Source: Symbiopectobacterium purcellii
GTDB lineage: Bacteria; Pseudomonadota; Gammaproteobacteria; Enterobacterales; Enterobacteriaceae
Direction: 5' to 3'
DNA: 64,000 nt
NCBI RefSeq assembly: GCF_019797845.1
Contig: NZ_CP081864.1
Span: 1,860,001 to 1,924,000, forward strand
A model generated the notes under the pieces. It had not been told where the DNA came from and did no database searches. It was given only the letters and a program-made list of their open reading frames with translations. The position numbers were made by a program, and so were the translations under genes. Shown here piece by piece: positions 29,601 to 38,686 of the stretch; position 1 is the stretch's first letter; each line of letters begins with the position of its first letter.

Positions 29601-29750
29601 GATACGATCGCGGGTGATGGTACCCGAGGTGCCCTTCATCAGACCATCAACGGCGCGCTTTGCGACATCGCGATAGCTTAACCCAAATGCGGAAAGTCCG
29701 CCGATCGTCAGGCCCACTTTCAGCCACTGGCGTCGTGTCAATTTAGCCAT
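26679..29750 (-). CDS. ttrA: Tetrathionate reductase molybdopterin subunit A
   Basis: The 1023-aa protein starts with a twin-arginine signal (MAKLTRRQWLKVGLTIGGLSAFGLS), so it is exported folded. The [4Fe-4S] site is in MTQCFGCWTQCGVRVRVD, followed by GNPYHPLSHER and long molybdopterin-binding domains; the C-terminal dinucleotide-binding domain contains KSNTMASASAVIPRLHQV. It reduces tetrathionate to thiosulfate in the periplasm during anaerobic respiration. It is the third gene of the operon B-C-A and overlaps ttrC by 8 bases. The length matches Salmonella TtrA (about 1020). Confidence 0.95.
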   Translation of the reverse strand: MAKLTRRQWLKVGLTIGGLSAFGLSYRDVAKRAVDGLMKGTSGTITRDRIIGNTLEPEGVALNGWQANPQQTVSMTQCFGCWTQCGVRVRVDRTSGKVLRIAGNPYHPLSHERHIDAAIPMAQALASLSGESGLDGRSTVCARGATQVESLYSPLRILEPMKRVGKRGEGQWQRISFEQLIAEIVEGGDLFGEGQVDGLRALHAPDTPIDPRHPSYGPKTNQLLVTNAADDGRDTFLRRFAQNSFGSKNFGAHGAYCGLAYRAGSGALLGNLDKNPHVKPDWDNVEFALFMGTSPAQSGNPFKRQARQLASARLRAAFHYVVVAPALPLTTVLADDNGHWLPINPGSDAALAMGMIRWIIENQRYQSAYLSIPSVAAMQRQGEKSWTNATHLVIVDDDHPQAGQHLTTAHLLNDGTTSAMPVVVDASGTLVAADRCDAATLLVHQLVTLHDGRQVTVKSSFQRLKEAAEQMTLAAYSAQCGVPVAQIQQLAETFTRYGRKAAVITHGGMMAGNGFYNAWATMMLNVLIGNMSLSGGVFLGGGQFNGVSDGPRYNLVSFPGQVKPKGLNIARSNTAYETSDEYREKVAAGVSPWPAKAPWYPFVAGQLTELLSSALEGYPYPLKAWISNMTNPMYGIPGLRGVAEAHLKDPARLPLFIAIDAFMNETTALADYLVPDTHNFESWGFSAPWAGVASKASTARWPIVTPATARTVDGQAIGMEAFCIAVAKRLDLPGFGENALSDTQGNRYPLHCAEDYYLRVAANIAFAGKAPVAAATQQDIQLCGVDRIMPLLKQTLRADEVDRVAFIYTRGGRFAPDASGRVDDSVGNRLDTPLQIWNAQVAAHRHAITGERFSGCPTWYPARLSDGRAIEQLYPVTHWPLKLISFKSNTMASASAVIPRLHQVKPSNLVALNPADGQRYGLQHGDRARITTPGGSVIAQISLLSGVMPGVIAIEHGYGHKEMGAAQHYLDGVALPVNPQVGSGINLNDLGFTDPTRQIPNTWLDWVSGASVRQGLPATIARL

Positions 29751-30768
29751 GTTGTTTTCTCCTTGCGAGCCAGCCGAGGGCTTCTCGAACCATAATCAGC
29801 AGTGTTACCCAGAGTCCGAAAGTACCGATAAGGGCTTGCAGGCCGTCGGTAGTGCTCGGTAGCGTATAAGGGGTGAGGTGCGCGTTGTATTTAGGAACGG
29901 TTTGCACCTCAATCAGCAGTGACCAACGAATCAGCCAGGCGAGGGCCATGGCACAGCAGGCTCCGCACAGCAACATGCGCGGTGCCCGCGCCCGAAGGCT
30001 TACCGCGATAGCGAGCAAGGTGGTGCATAACCACAGCGTTCCCCATGCACCGGCATACAGGCGCGCCGAGGCACTGTTTGCCAGCCACAGGCGAACCGCG
30101 TTGCCGGAGACGGTATCGCCGGTTGTCCAAAGAATAACGGTGCCCGCTAACGCGAGAAGTGACACAAGCTGCGCGCGCCCTAATCGGCGTCGCCACACGT
30201 CGTCTTGTCGTAGGGCGAAAATCAGTAACGCGAACAGCGTTTGCAGTGCGCTCAGAAACATGGTGAGGGGAAAGGCATAGCTAAACCAGATTGGCCGTGC
30301 TTTAACAATCGACGCTTCTCTGCCGGTGTAGATCAGCAATCCGATAGCGGCCAGTGCGCTGAACAGCGCCAGCCAACGCGTGGCGGCAAACGATTTTCCT
30401 GTCTGTGCGCTGTACTGTACTGCGATAAACCATAGCCCGAGTAACAGGGTAAACAGCGGTAAAAACACCGCGCCCCACGGCATCCATGACCAAGGGGTTG
30501 GATAGGCGTAGAAATGCCACACGCGCGCGGGTTGGTGCAAATCGGCGGTCAGTGCCAAGGGGGCGGTAATGGCACAGGTCAGGGTAATGATGAGCGTGAT
30601 ATGTTCCAGTCGTGCGCTATGGGCATCGCCACGCCAGCGTAGGCCGCAGGCAAACAGCGCACCGCAGGCGGCAATGCCAATAAAGAAGAAATACTGTACG
30701 GCCCAGGGTAACCAGGTGATGGATTGCGACTGGGTAACCAACTCTTCGATGATAATCGGCTGTGTCAT
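29743..30768 (-). CDS. ttrC: Tetrathionate reductase membrane subunit C
   Basis: The 341-aa protein has about nine helices and is an NrfD/PsrC-type membrane subunit (SITWLPWAVQYFFFIGIAACGALFACGLRW, ARVWHFYAYPTPWSWMPWGAVFLPLFTLLLGLW). It takes electrons from quinol and passes them to TtrB. Its ATG directly follows the ttrB stop (TAAATG), and its end overlaps ttrA, showing tight coupling. Confidence 0.93.
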   Translation of the reverse strand: MTQPIIIEELVTQSQSITWLPWAVQYFFFIGIAACGALFACGLRWRGDAHSARLEHITLIITLTCAITAPLALTADLHQPARVWHFYAYPTPWSWMPWGAVFLPLFTLLLGLWFIAVQYSAQTGKSFAATRWLALFSALAAIGLLIYTGREASIVKARPIWFSYAFPLTMFLSALQTLFALLIFALRQDDVWRRRLGRAQLVSLLALAGTVILWTTGDTVSGNAVRLWLANSASARLYAGAWGTLWLCTTLLAIAVSLRARAPRMLLCGACCAMALAWLIRWSLLIEVQTVPKYNAHLTPYTLPSTTDGLQALIGTFGLWVTLLIMVREALGWLARRKQHG

Positions 30769-31503
30769 TTAAACCTCCTGATGCAGTGCAGGCTGCGCGC
30801 GCCCCAGTAGTGGGGTGACAAAGGCCTCATCAAGACCGAGATAAAACACGTGAGGCGCAGTGCCCTGTTCCGGCATCAACACCTTGATGTCGCTGTGATG
30901 GTGTGTCAGCATGCGGCTGATTTTGCTGTTGGGATCGCGCAGGTCGCCGATGATGCGAGCGCCACCGACGCAAGACTCAACGCAGGCGGGCAGTAATCCC
31001 GCCTCAAGGCGATGCACGCAAAACGTACATTTATCTGCGGTTTGAGTCTCATGATTAATAAAACGTGCGTCGTAAGGGCAGGCTTGTACGCAGTAGGCAC
31101 AGCCGACGCAGCGGGTGTTATCCACCACCACGATGCCATCTTCGCGTTGAAAGGTGGCTTGCACCGGGCATACGGGCACACAGGGCGGTTGATCGCAGTG
31201 GTTACATAATCGTGGTAAGAGCACATTGGTGACCGAATGTGTCTCAGTTAACACCACCTGGTACTGATTAACGTGGGTGCGCAAAGCGTCATGCGGGACA
31301 TGATTTTCAATGGCACAACTGACGGTGCAGGACTGGCAGCCAATGCAGCGGCGCAGGTCTATCAACATCGCATAGCGATGTTCGCGGGAGCCTCCTTTGC
31401 GCTGAGGAGCCAACGTTATGCCCGCCTGCGCCAGTGGAACCAGCGATGCACCTGCGGTAATCATGCCTATACGTTGCAGAAATTGTCGTTTACTGCTGTC
31501 CAT
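30769..31503 (-). CDS. ttrB: Tetrathionate reductase iron-sulfur subunit B
   Basis: The 244-aa protein carries four cysteine clusters for [4Fe-4S] centres: RRCIGCQSCTVSC, LCNHCDQPPCVPVCP, RCVGCAYCVQACPYD and DKCTFCVHRL...ACVESC. The N-terminus MDSSKRQFLQRIGMITAGASLVPLAQA resembles a TAT-type signal with Lys-Arg, as in the Salmonella protein. It moves electrons from TtrC to TtrA. It is the first gene of the operon, starting 178 bases from the divergent ttrS frame. Confidence 0.94.
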   Translation of the reverse strand: MDSSKRQFLQRIGMITAGASLVPLAQAGITLAPQRKGGSREHRYAMLIDLRRCIGCQSCTVSCAIENHVPHDALRTHVNQYQVVLTETHSVTNVLLPRLCNHCDQPPCVPVCPVQATFQREDGIVVVDNTRCVGCAYCVQACPYDARFINHETQTADKCTFCVHRLEAGLLPACVESCVGGARIIGDLRDPNSKISRMLTHHHSDIKVLMPEQGTAPHVFYLGLDEAFVTPLLGRAQPALHQEV

Positions 31504-31618
31504 GGTGTTCTCCCATCACGTCGTAACGGCGTAACCTGCGTCACGCTGTCAGCCGGTGAGCGATGAATTAACAATGTCGATGATTTACAGTGTAAAAATG
31601 GCGGGGGTATGGCTCTAT

Positions 31619-31632
31619 TGTGGTTAACCACA
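31619..31632. promoter_or_regulatory. Perfect palindrome in the ttrB/ttrS divergent promoter region
   Basis: TGTGGTTAACCACA is a perfect 14-base inverted repeat. It sits about 116 bases upstream of ttrB and 62 upstream of the ttrS frame. It is a candidate site for TtrR or another regulator; the identity of the protein cannot be told from the sequence. Confidence 0.55.
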
Positions 31633-31646
31633 TACCCGAAGCGTTG

Positions 31647-31660
31647 TTGATCTAAAACAA
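31647..31660. promoter_or_regulatory. FNR-like site in the ttr divergent region
   Basis: TTGATCTAAAACAA matches TTGAT-N4-ATCAA with one mismatch. FNR activation of tetrathionate reductase genes under anaerobiosis is known in Salmonella. The site is 143 bases from the ttrB start. Confidence 0.55.
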
Positions 31661-31693
31661 CAATAACGACAGGGGTATTGCGTGGGAGGTGGG

Positions 31694-33436
31694 GTGAAAC
31701 AGGTTGTGGTCGCGGTGTTGTGCCTGCTGCTGTGCCCAAGGGGGCTGGCGGCGGAGTGGACGGTGGGGGTTTTGGCCATGCGCGGTGAGGCCAATACCCG
31801 TCAGCAGTGGCAAGCCTTGGAACAGATGTTAAATCAGACGATTCCTGAGGAACGCTTTCATATTCAACCGCTGGATTTGCGGCAAATGGGCGAGGCTGTC
31901 AACCAGCGCAGCGTACAGTTTCTGGTGACCAACCCGGCGCAATTTGTTCAGCTAAACAGCCATTATCATCTGCGCTGGCTGGCGTCGTTACGCTCACGGC
32001 GCGGAGGCATGGAGGGCGGGAACCTGATTGGCAGCGCCATTCTGGTGCGGCGTGACAGTGATATTGTCAGCCCGCAAGCGCTGATAGGGAAAACCGTGGG
32101 CGCGATTGATACACAAGCGTTTGGTGGCTACTTATTAGGTTATAAAGTGCTTAACGACGCCGGGTTAAGGCCGGAGCACGATTTCCAACTGCGTTTTACC
32201 GGGTTCCCTGCGGATGCCTTGCTGTATCTGCTGCGTGAACGCGCCATTCAGGCCGCGATTGTGCCGGTATGTTTGTTAGAAAACATGGATGAAGAGGGGC
32301 TGATCAACAAGGCGGAATTCCGTCCGTTGCTGGCGCAAACGCAGCCCTTTCCGTGTGTCACCAGCACGGCGCTTTATCCTAACTGGTCGTTTGCCGCTTT
32401 GCCGGAGGTGGATAACGTGCTGGTCGATCGCGTGGCGCGCGCATTGTTGAATGCGCCCGAGACGGCGGAATATCAATGGAGTGCGCCAGCCTCCACCAAC
32501 CAGGTTGAAGCGTTACTGCGCGACGTGAACCAGCACCCGGAACAGCGGCGCTTATGGCTGGATATTAAAAGCTGGTTGATTCAGCACCAACTGGTGATGA
32601 GCATCCTGGCAATGGGACTGGCGGTACTGACCGTGAATTATGTCTGGGTGATGCTGCTGGTACGACGGCGGGGCAAGCAGTTGGAAACGGCCAGTGCGCA
32701 ATTGCATCAGCAGGAACAGGCTTTGACGACGGCGCGACAAATGAGCGTACTGGGCGAAATGGCATCCGGTTTTGCGCATGAATTAAACCAGCCGCTGGCG
32801 GCGATACGCCACTATGCGCAAGGGGGGTTGATTCGTTTACGCAATGCGGATGCACACCATTCGCTGATCCCGGCGCTGGAACACATTGATGCTCAAGCGC
32901 AACGCGGCGGTGATACCCTGAATAATTTACGCATGTGGGTGACCCAATCACAAGGTGCGGCAGCAGGGGATTGGCAATCGGTGGCGGTGGCTACGGCGGC
33001 ACAGCATGTCTGGCACCTGTTGCGGATGGAGCAACAATACCCGCAGGTTCGGCTCTGGTTGGATATCGAAAATGACCTGACGCTGAGGCTGCCGCCCGTG
33101 TTGCTGGATCAGGTGTTGGCGAATCTGATGCTGAATGCGGCGCAGGCAGGCGCACAGGATCTCTGGCTCTGCGGATGGCGTGATGAAGCCGCTGTGGTGC
33201 TTGAGCTTCAGGATAATGCGGGTGGCATGAGTGATAATGCACTCAGTCAGGCCTTTACGCCGTTTACCACCAGCAAAGCAACGGGCATGGGATTAGGCCT
33301 GGCGATTTGCCAGCGTTTGATGCGGCAATGCGGCAGCGAGATTACGCTGGAAAACCGCCCCAGTCCCAAAAACACGCGGGGGATATGCGTTACGTTACGC
33401 TTCATGATTGTTGACGGAGGGAATAAATGCCAATGA
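31694..33436 (+). CDS. ttrS: Tetrathionate sensor histidine kinase
   Basis: The GTG at 31694 (MKQVVVAVLCLLLCPRGLAAEW) is chosen because GGAGG lies four bases before it; GTG at 31682 is an alternative. After a signal peptide come a PhnD-like periplasmic ligand domain (about 25-285; GFPADALLYLLRERAIQAAIVP), a membrane helix (VMSILAMGLAVLTVNYVWVMLL), a phospho-acceptor His in SGFAHELNQPLAAIRHYAQG, and an ATPase domain with NLMLNAAQAGAQ, DNAGGM and GMGLGLAICQRL. It senses tetrathionate and phosphorylates TtrR. Confidence 0.94.
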   Translation: MKQVVVAVLCLLLCPRGLAAEWTVGVLAMRGEANTRQQWQALEQMLNQTIPEERFHIQPLDLRQMGEAVNQRSVQFLVTNPAQFVQLNSHYHLRWLASLRSRRGGMEGGNLIGSAILVRRDSDIVSPQALIGKTVGAIDTQAFGGYLLGYKVLNDAGLRPEHDFQLRFTGFPADALLYLLRERAIQAAIVPVCLLENMDEEGLINKAEFRPLLAQTQPFPCVTSTALYPNWSFAALPEVDNVLVDRVARALLNAPETAEYQWSAPASTNQVEALLRDVNQHPEQRRLWLDIKSWLIQHQLVMSILAMGLAVLTVNYVWVMLLVRRRGKQLETASAQLHQQEQALTTARQMSVLGEMASGFAHELNQPLAAIRHYAQGGLIRLRNADAHHSLIPALEHIDAQAQRGGDTLNNLRMWVTQSQGAAAGDWQSVAVATAAQHVWHLLRMEQQYPQVRLWLDIENDLTLRLPPVLLDQVLANLMLNAAQAGAQDLWLCGWRDEAAVVLELQDNAGGMSDNALSQAFTPFTTSKATGMGLGLAICQRLMRQCGSEITLENRPSPKNTRGICVTLRFMIVDGGNKCQ

Positions 33437-34017
33437 TCCACCTGGTGGATGATGACGTTGCGGTGACCGAGGCATGCCAGTTTTTGTTAGAGAGCATGGA
33501 CTATAGCGTGACCTGCTGGCACAGTGCGGAGCCCTTTCTCATGCAGGCGCCGCTGCATGAAGTAGGCGTGGTACTGTTGGATATGCGTATGCCAGGAATG
33601 GATGGGCAGCAGGTTTACGCCACCATGCGGCAACAGCACAGTACGCTGGCGGTGATTTTTTTATCCGGACACGGCGATGTGCCGATGGCGGTCACACAAA
33701 TCAAACAGGGCGCAGTGGATTTTTTACAAAAACCGGTTGCCGTTGCGCCGTTAACCGCCGCGTTGGCCCAGGCCTTTACCGTTTCTGCCGATCTCTATGC
33801 CTGCCTCCAGATCCGACGCTGTTACGCCGAGCTGACGCCTAAAGAGCGGGAGCTGGCCAGCTATGTGGTGCAAGGGTTGATCAACCGGGAAATCGCGGAA
33901 AAAATGCATATTGCGCTGCGCACTGTTGAAGTGCACCGCGCCCGCGTGATGGAAAAAATGCAGGCGGACAGCCTCGCCAGCCTGGTCAACAAATTCTATA
34001 AAACCGCGCTGGCATAG
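33427..34017 (+). CDS. ttrR: Tetrathionate response regulator
   Basis: The 196-aa FixJ-type regulator overlaps ttrS by 10 bases. The receiver has acidic VDDDVAVTEA, the phospho-acceptor Asp52 in LLDMRMPGMDG, and the Lys in FLQKPV. The C-terminal LuxR-type helix-turn-helix is LTPKERELASYVVQGLINREIAEKMHIALRTVEVHRARVMEKM. It activates ttrBCA when phosphorylated by TtrS. Confidence 0.94.
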   Translation: MPMIHLVDDDVAVTEACQFLLESMDYSVTCWHSAEPFLMQAPLHEVGVVLLDMRMPGMDGQQVYATMRQQHSTLAVIFLSGHGDVPMAVTQIKQGAVDFLQKPVAVAPLTAALAQAFTVSADLYACLQIRRCYAELTPKERELASYVVQGLINREIAEKMHIALRTVEVHRARVMEKMQADSLASLVNKFYKTALA

Positions 34018-34046
34018 CCGTAAGATTAACCGCCTGCGCGTCGTTA

Positions 34047-34941
34047 TCAATTGTAGGTTACTGCCACATTGGCGGAAGCGGTAATCGGCCCGGTAGGTAA
34101 CGCGTTTCCGCCCGAGCACAATCGCCAGGTAATTTGGTTGTCGACGGTTTGGTCTAGCGTACTGGCAGTGAGCACGCCGACATGAATATCGGTACTGTTA
34201 ACGTTAACCCCGGTAGTGGCATCACAGGTGCCGCTACCCGTGACGCTGTTTCCGATCTCTTCCGTGATATATCCCCCAGCTTCGTTTAATGCTAACCGCG
34301 ATGTATTTCCTTCAAACACATTGCCGCTGGATTGGACGTTGATATTCGTATCAATAGTATTCGGGTCATCTTGTCCGCACGCGACGGGAAATGTAGAAAA
34401 TTGATTGGCCAATTCGGCGCCAGAGGTCGTATTCCGAGCCGCGTTACCGAAATTAACAGCGGCGGGGGTCGCAATTGTGCAAGATACGACGTTAACGCGT
34501 AGGTGAGCATAGGTAATCATTCCTATGGTATTACGCTTATCACTAGTGAACGTACCTGCGTACATTCGGGGTATGGTATAAAGACCGAATTGTTGAGTGC
34601 CATCAGTTAATATCACCCAACGTCCTGAAACACTAAAACTTTGTTGAATTGATGGCGTTATACCACCAACGTTCAGGCACCATGCTCGGTCTGATGGGAT
34701 CGCTGCACTTCCACCCGTCGACATTTCTCCTTGTGTGCCATTCAAGCCTATCGTGCCGTTCATGCCTACAACAGTAGTGCCTGAGTATGTACTCGCACTA
34801 AAAGTGGCGGCAGGAACCAATCTGATTCCCTGAGCAATACGCCATGTGGGGCCCCCACTGATGGTGGTGAGAAGTGCACTTTCAATACATTCAGAAAGTG
34901 AATTGGTAAGATCGCGTTTGGCCTGCGTCGCTGTGAACGCA
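34047..34941 (-). pseudogene. 5'-truncated fimbrial adhesin/minor pilin
   Basis: The frame has a pilin-type C-terminal domain: VVSCTIATPAAVNFGN, FPVACGQDD, and GTCDATTGVNVNSTDIHVGV, ending TASANVAVTYN. Upstream it stays open into the end of the neighbouring alcohol dehydrogenase gene (ALLTTISGGPTWRIAQGIRLVPAATF) without a signal peptide or start site. The N-terminus has been cut off where it abuts the dehydrogenase stop at 34942. There are no other fimbrial genes (usher, chaperone) nearby. It could be expressed only as a fragment. Confidence 0.7.
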
Positions 34942-36090
34942 TTATTCCCAAGCCAGTTGTAACATCCCGAGTAATTGCTCGTAGGTTAACGGCACCGGAT
35001 TGGCTTTCATGGATGATGCACTGCTGGCCGCCAGCGCAGCGGATTGCAATGCGTCCTGCGAGACACCGAGCGTACTGAGTGAACCTAAACCAGCCTGGCG
35101 ACGCCAGTCGCGAAGTGCGTCAAAGGCCTGAATCGGAGGAACGTCGAGCGCACTGGCAAACCAATGGCGTATTTCATCAAAGCGCACCAGTAAAGCTGGA
35201 TCGGTGACATGGGCATTATTCAGCATCAAGCCGAAGGGGAGCAGGCTACCGCATAGCGCACCGTGTGGGGCATCGCATAACCCACCCAATGGACCCGCCA
35301 AGCCATGAATCACGCCAAGCCCGGCATTCGCCAGCGCCAGGCCGCCACACAGGCTTACCCACGCCATAGTATCCCGACTCTGCGGACATTCTTGCTTCAT
35401 CAACTGCATTAACGCACTGATGCCCTGCGGAATTGCGGCCCGACACAGGGCGTCCGTGTAGGGCGTTGCGCGATTGCATATATAAGGTTCAATGACCTGC
35501 GTCAAGGCATCCAGCCCAGAGGCGAGCGTCACACTGCGAGGCGTATTGTCTGTCAGGGCTGGATCAATGATGGCGAGATCTGGCAGCATGCGATTATCAC
35601 GCAGACTGACTTTTCGACGGTGCGTTGGAACGTTGATAACGGCATTTTTGGTTACCTCGGCACCGGTTCCTGCGGTAGTCGGCAGTGCAACGAAAGTCAA
35701 GGGGGCTGACTCCAGGATCCTGCCAGTACCGACCACTTCCAGATAGTCAATCAGTGGTCCGTGTGCTTTCACCAGGGCTGCGATTGCTTTGCCGGCATCA
35801 ATAACCGCGCCGCCACCCAGGCTGACAACCGCATCTACGCCATGCTGCCGGGCGAGCTCAACCCCTTGTTCAATATTGGTAAGCGTGGGCTCGTGAGCCA
35901 TGGTGAACGTGCTGACGCGCACCTGCGCCGCATGAAGTTTTTCGATAAGAAAAGCGGCGCGTTGTGGGTTGGCGCCCTGAACCAGAAGGACATGCCGTGC
36001 GCGCGCGGCCAGCCAGGTGGCGGCACCCGCGGCTTCACCGCGGCCAAAACGAATTTCACCGGGGCTTACCACAGAAAATGACCGGGGCAT
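34942..36090 (-). CDS. Iron-containing alcohol dehydrogenase
   Basis: The start ATG at 36090 (MPRSFSVVSPGEIRFGRGEA) has AAGGAG in good position; the frame is open further without support. The 382-aa protein is a group III dehydrogenase: nucleotide site VVSLGGGAVIDAGKAIAAL, ALPTTAGTGAEVTKNAVI, metal-binding DALTQVIEPYICN, and GVIHGLAGPLGGLCDAPHGALCGSLLP. The substrate is unknown; maleylacetate reductase and other family branches cannot be ruled out. It is monocistronic with the fimbrial remnant downstream. Confidence 0.9.
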   Translation of the reverse strand: MPRSFSVVSPGEIRFGRGEAAGAATWLAARARHVLLVQGANPQRAAFLIEKLHAAQVRVSTFTMAHEPTLTNIEQGVELARQHGVDAVVSLGGGAVIDAGKAIAALVKAHGPLIDYLEVVGTGRILESAPLTFVALPTTAGTGAEVTKNAVINVPTHRRKVSLRDNRMLPDLAIIDPALTDNTPRSVTLASGLDALTQVIEPYICNRATPYTDALCRAAIPQGISALMQLMKQECPQSRDTMAWVSLCGGLALANAGLGVIHGLAGPLGGLCDAPHGALCGSLLPFGLMLNNAHVTDPALLVRFDEIRHWFASALDVPPIQAFDALRDWRRQAGLGSLSTLGVSQDALQSAALAASSASSMKANPVPLTYEQLLGMLQLAWE

Positions 36091-36347
36091 TGAAAACTCC
36101 TTTATTACATCAATCTGCACACACCTGTGCGGTTCATTAAAATAAGTAATGTATCTATTTTCAAATGGTTCACAAGCCAAAGAGCTCAATTGTTCTCAAC
36201 ATGACAAAAATTTTTCACTGTATTGATGCCTGCTGGCGTGCGATGAAAAAGTGTGGGAGTGGCGGAATTATATAGTTTTGGCCTACGCTTATCTCTGTGA
36301 AGTTTTTTTGTAAGATTTTCTGTATGGTTTGGTATTAAGGAGACTCT

Positions 36348-38549
36348 ATGAAGTGTCCGAGCATTCCTGATGATGATCCACAAAGACTGAAAGCGCTCGG
36401 CGAATATGCGCTTGATCCTGGGGCTACCTTATCCAGTTTGTCGCCAGTTGTGCGCATCGCGTCCCGTATGTTCGATATGCCGATAGCTGCAGTCAATATG
36501 ATCGGCAGCGATCGCGTGTTTTTTGCCGCGAGTCATGGGTTAGGCGAGGGGTCTGTTGATATGACCCGAGATGCCTCTTTCTGTGCGCATGCCATTCTCA
36601 CCGAAAATGGGATGATTGTGCGTGACGCCGAACGGGATGAGCGCTTTCATGATAATCCCTTGGTGATCGGGCCGAGTCATATCCGTTTTTATGCGGGGGT
36701 GCCGTTACGCTCCCCCGAAGGATATGCGCTAGGTGCGTTATGTATTCTTGATAACAGCCCCCATCAGAACTTTACTGCTGAGGATCATGCTCGCCTGACA
36801 GAATTGGCCAGAATGGCGTCCGATCGCCTTGAACTGCGACGCATTGAAGTGGCCAGCGAACATCGCGCTGAGATGGAGAATACGGTATTGGCGGGGGAAG
36901 CGCCGGTTATCCACTTTGATCGCGCCTTGCGCATTACCAGTTGGAACGAGGCAACCGCGCAGCTGTGTGGTTACGCGGAGGATGATCTCGCCGAATTAGT
37001 GGTCAGCGACCTTTTTGGTATTGATGAAAATACAGAGTTTTGGAACGCCATCCGCCGCGTTATTGCGGACGGTACATGCAGTGAAACACCGCCTTTTGAG
37101 GTGAGTGGGCGTCATAAAAACGGCAGCCCGCTGTTCCTTGTGTTATCGCTGTTTTGTGAATGCTGTGGGGGCAATTTGCAGTTTACCGCCGCGTTACGCG
37201 ATATGACGCGTTATCGACAGGATAAAAAGGCCATTGCCATCAGTGCCGATTGCGATCCGCTAACCGGGCTGAGAAACCGGCGCCGCTTTTATCGCTGCGT
37301 CGAAGACGCCGTATTGCGAGACCCCAATGCTGCCATCATGATGATTGATATTGACGGTTTCTCGGATGTCAATGCCGCTTTTGGGCATGCCGCCGGTGAC
37401 GAAATTTTATGTGAAATCACCCATCGCTTGCTCACATCAACCAAGGAAACGCAGATTGTCGCGCGTATTGGCGGTGATGAATTTGCTGTGCTGCTGCCGG
37501 ATATTTACGAACAGGCTGACGCTGGGTTTTGTGCCCAGCAGATCATGGCGCATATCGCTCAGCCGATTCTGGTGCAGGGCAGCCCAATAAGTGTAACGGG
37601 CAGTGGGGGCATTTCATTGGCACCGAAACACGGCTATGAGGCGCTGGAACTGATTGCCAATGCCGACCTGGCCTTATCAAGGGCGAAGCGGACAGGACGA
37701 AATCAACTCTATATCTTTACGCCGGAGTTACGTCAGGAAGCAACGGCGCGCCGTCATCATGCTATGGAGCTATTACGCGCAACGGACAACAGCGAGTTTG
37801 TGTTGTTTTATCAGCCACAGATAAAACTGAGCGACGGCTCATTGTCCGGTGCGGAAGCGTTAATCCGCTGGATCCATCCCACGCGAGGGCTATTACCCCG
37901 TTCGGAGTTTTTAACCACATTAGCCCGTGGGCCAATGGCGGTCAGCGTGGGATCCTGGATACTCGATGAAGCCTGCGCGCAGGCTGCCTATTGGCGCCGT
38001 TGCGGTGCGCCTGATTTTCGCATCGGCGTGAATTTGTTCGATGTGCAACTGACCACTGGGGATTTGGCCGCAGAGATTGCGGATGTGCTAAAACGCCACG
38101 GTCTTCCCGCCGAAGCCCTGGAAATTGAACTAACGGAAAATATCGCCCTGAATAATAACAATGATTCAATCATGTCGGACACACTGCAAAAAATTCATGA
38201 TATGGGCGTTTCTATTGCCTTCGACGATTTTGGTACGGGCTACGCGTCGTTGAGTATGCTTAACCAGTACCCGGTAACACGCATAAAAATCGATCGTTCA
38301 TTTATTCAAAATTTGCTCACTTCCCGACGTGATGCCTCTGTTGCTTATGCCATTCTTGATATTGCCCGTAATTTCGAGATTGAAGCGATTGCAGAGGGCA
38401 TCGAAACCGCAGAGCAGTGGCATGACTTACGCCAGCACGGCTGTCAGGAAGGACAAGGCTATTGGTTTGGTAAGCCGTTGGAGGTGCAAGCCTTTGCTTC
38501 GAAATTCGGGCTTGTTCCGCAGACGTTTAGGCAGAAGGTTAATCCATAA
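36348..38549 (+). CDS. GAF-PAS-GGDEF-EAL cyclic di-GMP enzyme
   Basis: The 733-aa cytoplasmic protein has an N-terminal GAF domain (about 15-165; FDMPIAAVNMIGSDRVFFAASHGL, FYAGVPLRSPEGYALGALCILD), a PAS domain (about 180-290; RALRITSWNEATAQLCGYAEDDL), GGDEF at 375-379 (ARIGGDEFAVLLPD), and EAL at 503-505 (GAEALIRWIHPTRGLLP) with FDDFGTGYASLSMLNQYPVTRIKIDRSFI and AEGIETAEQ. Both catalytic motifs are intact, so it may make and break c-di-GMP. GAF suggests control by a small ligand. The Shine-Dalgarno AAGGAG lies before ATG 36348. Confidence 0.93.
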   Translation: MKCPSIPDDDPQRLKALGEYALDPGATLSSLSPVVRIASRMFDMPIAAVNMIGSDRVFFAASHGLGEGSVDMTRDASFCAHAILTENGMIVRDAERDERFHDNPLVIGPSHIRFYAGVPLRSPEGYALGALCILDNSPHQNFTAEDHARLTELARMASDRLELRRIEVASEHRAEMENTVLAGEAPVIHFDRALRITSWNEATAQLCGYAEDDLAELVVSDLFGIDENTEFWNAIRRVIADGTCSETPPFEVSGRHKNGSPLFLVLSLFCECCGGNLQFTAALRDMTRYRQDKKAIAISADCDPLTGLRNRRRFYRCVEDAVLRDPNAAIMMIDIDGFSDVNAAFGHAAGDEILCEITHRLLTSTKETQIVARIGGDEFAVLLPDIYEQADAGFCAQQIMAHIAQPILVQGSPISVTGSGGISLAPKHGYEALELIANADLALSRAKRTGRNQLYIFTPELRQEATARRHHAMELLRATDNSEFVLFYQPQIKLSDGSLSGAEALIRWIHPTRGLLPRSEFLTTLARGPMAVSVGSWILDEACAQAAYWRRCGAPDFRIGVNLFDVQLTTGDLAAEIADVLKRHGLPAEALEIELTENIALNNNNDSIMSDTLQKIHDMGVSIAFDDFGTGYASLSMLNQYPVTRIKIDRSFIQNLLTSRRDASVAYAILDIARNFEIEAIAEGIETAEQWHDLRQHGCQEGQGYWFGKPLEVQAFASKFGLVPQTFRQKVNP

Positions 38550-38635
38550 TCAGGGTTTCAGGACAAAAGGGGGAGAATATTAACGAGGCTCCACATACTT
38601 TTTTGCCTGCCTTAACACATGACCTTAATGGTGTG

Positions 38636-38662
38636 CCCAGCCAGTGTGGCAGCATGGCTGGG
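38636..38662. terminator. Hairpin between the c-di-GMP gene and nhaC
   Basis: CCCAGCCA pairs with TGGCTGGG across an 11-base loop, followed on the plus strand by TGTCATTATTTTGG. It lies between two convergent genes and can act as a terminator for either; the T-run is weak. Confidence 0.45.
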
Positions 38663-38686
38663 TGTCATTATTTTGGATCGCCCGTA

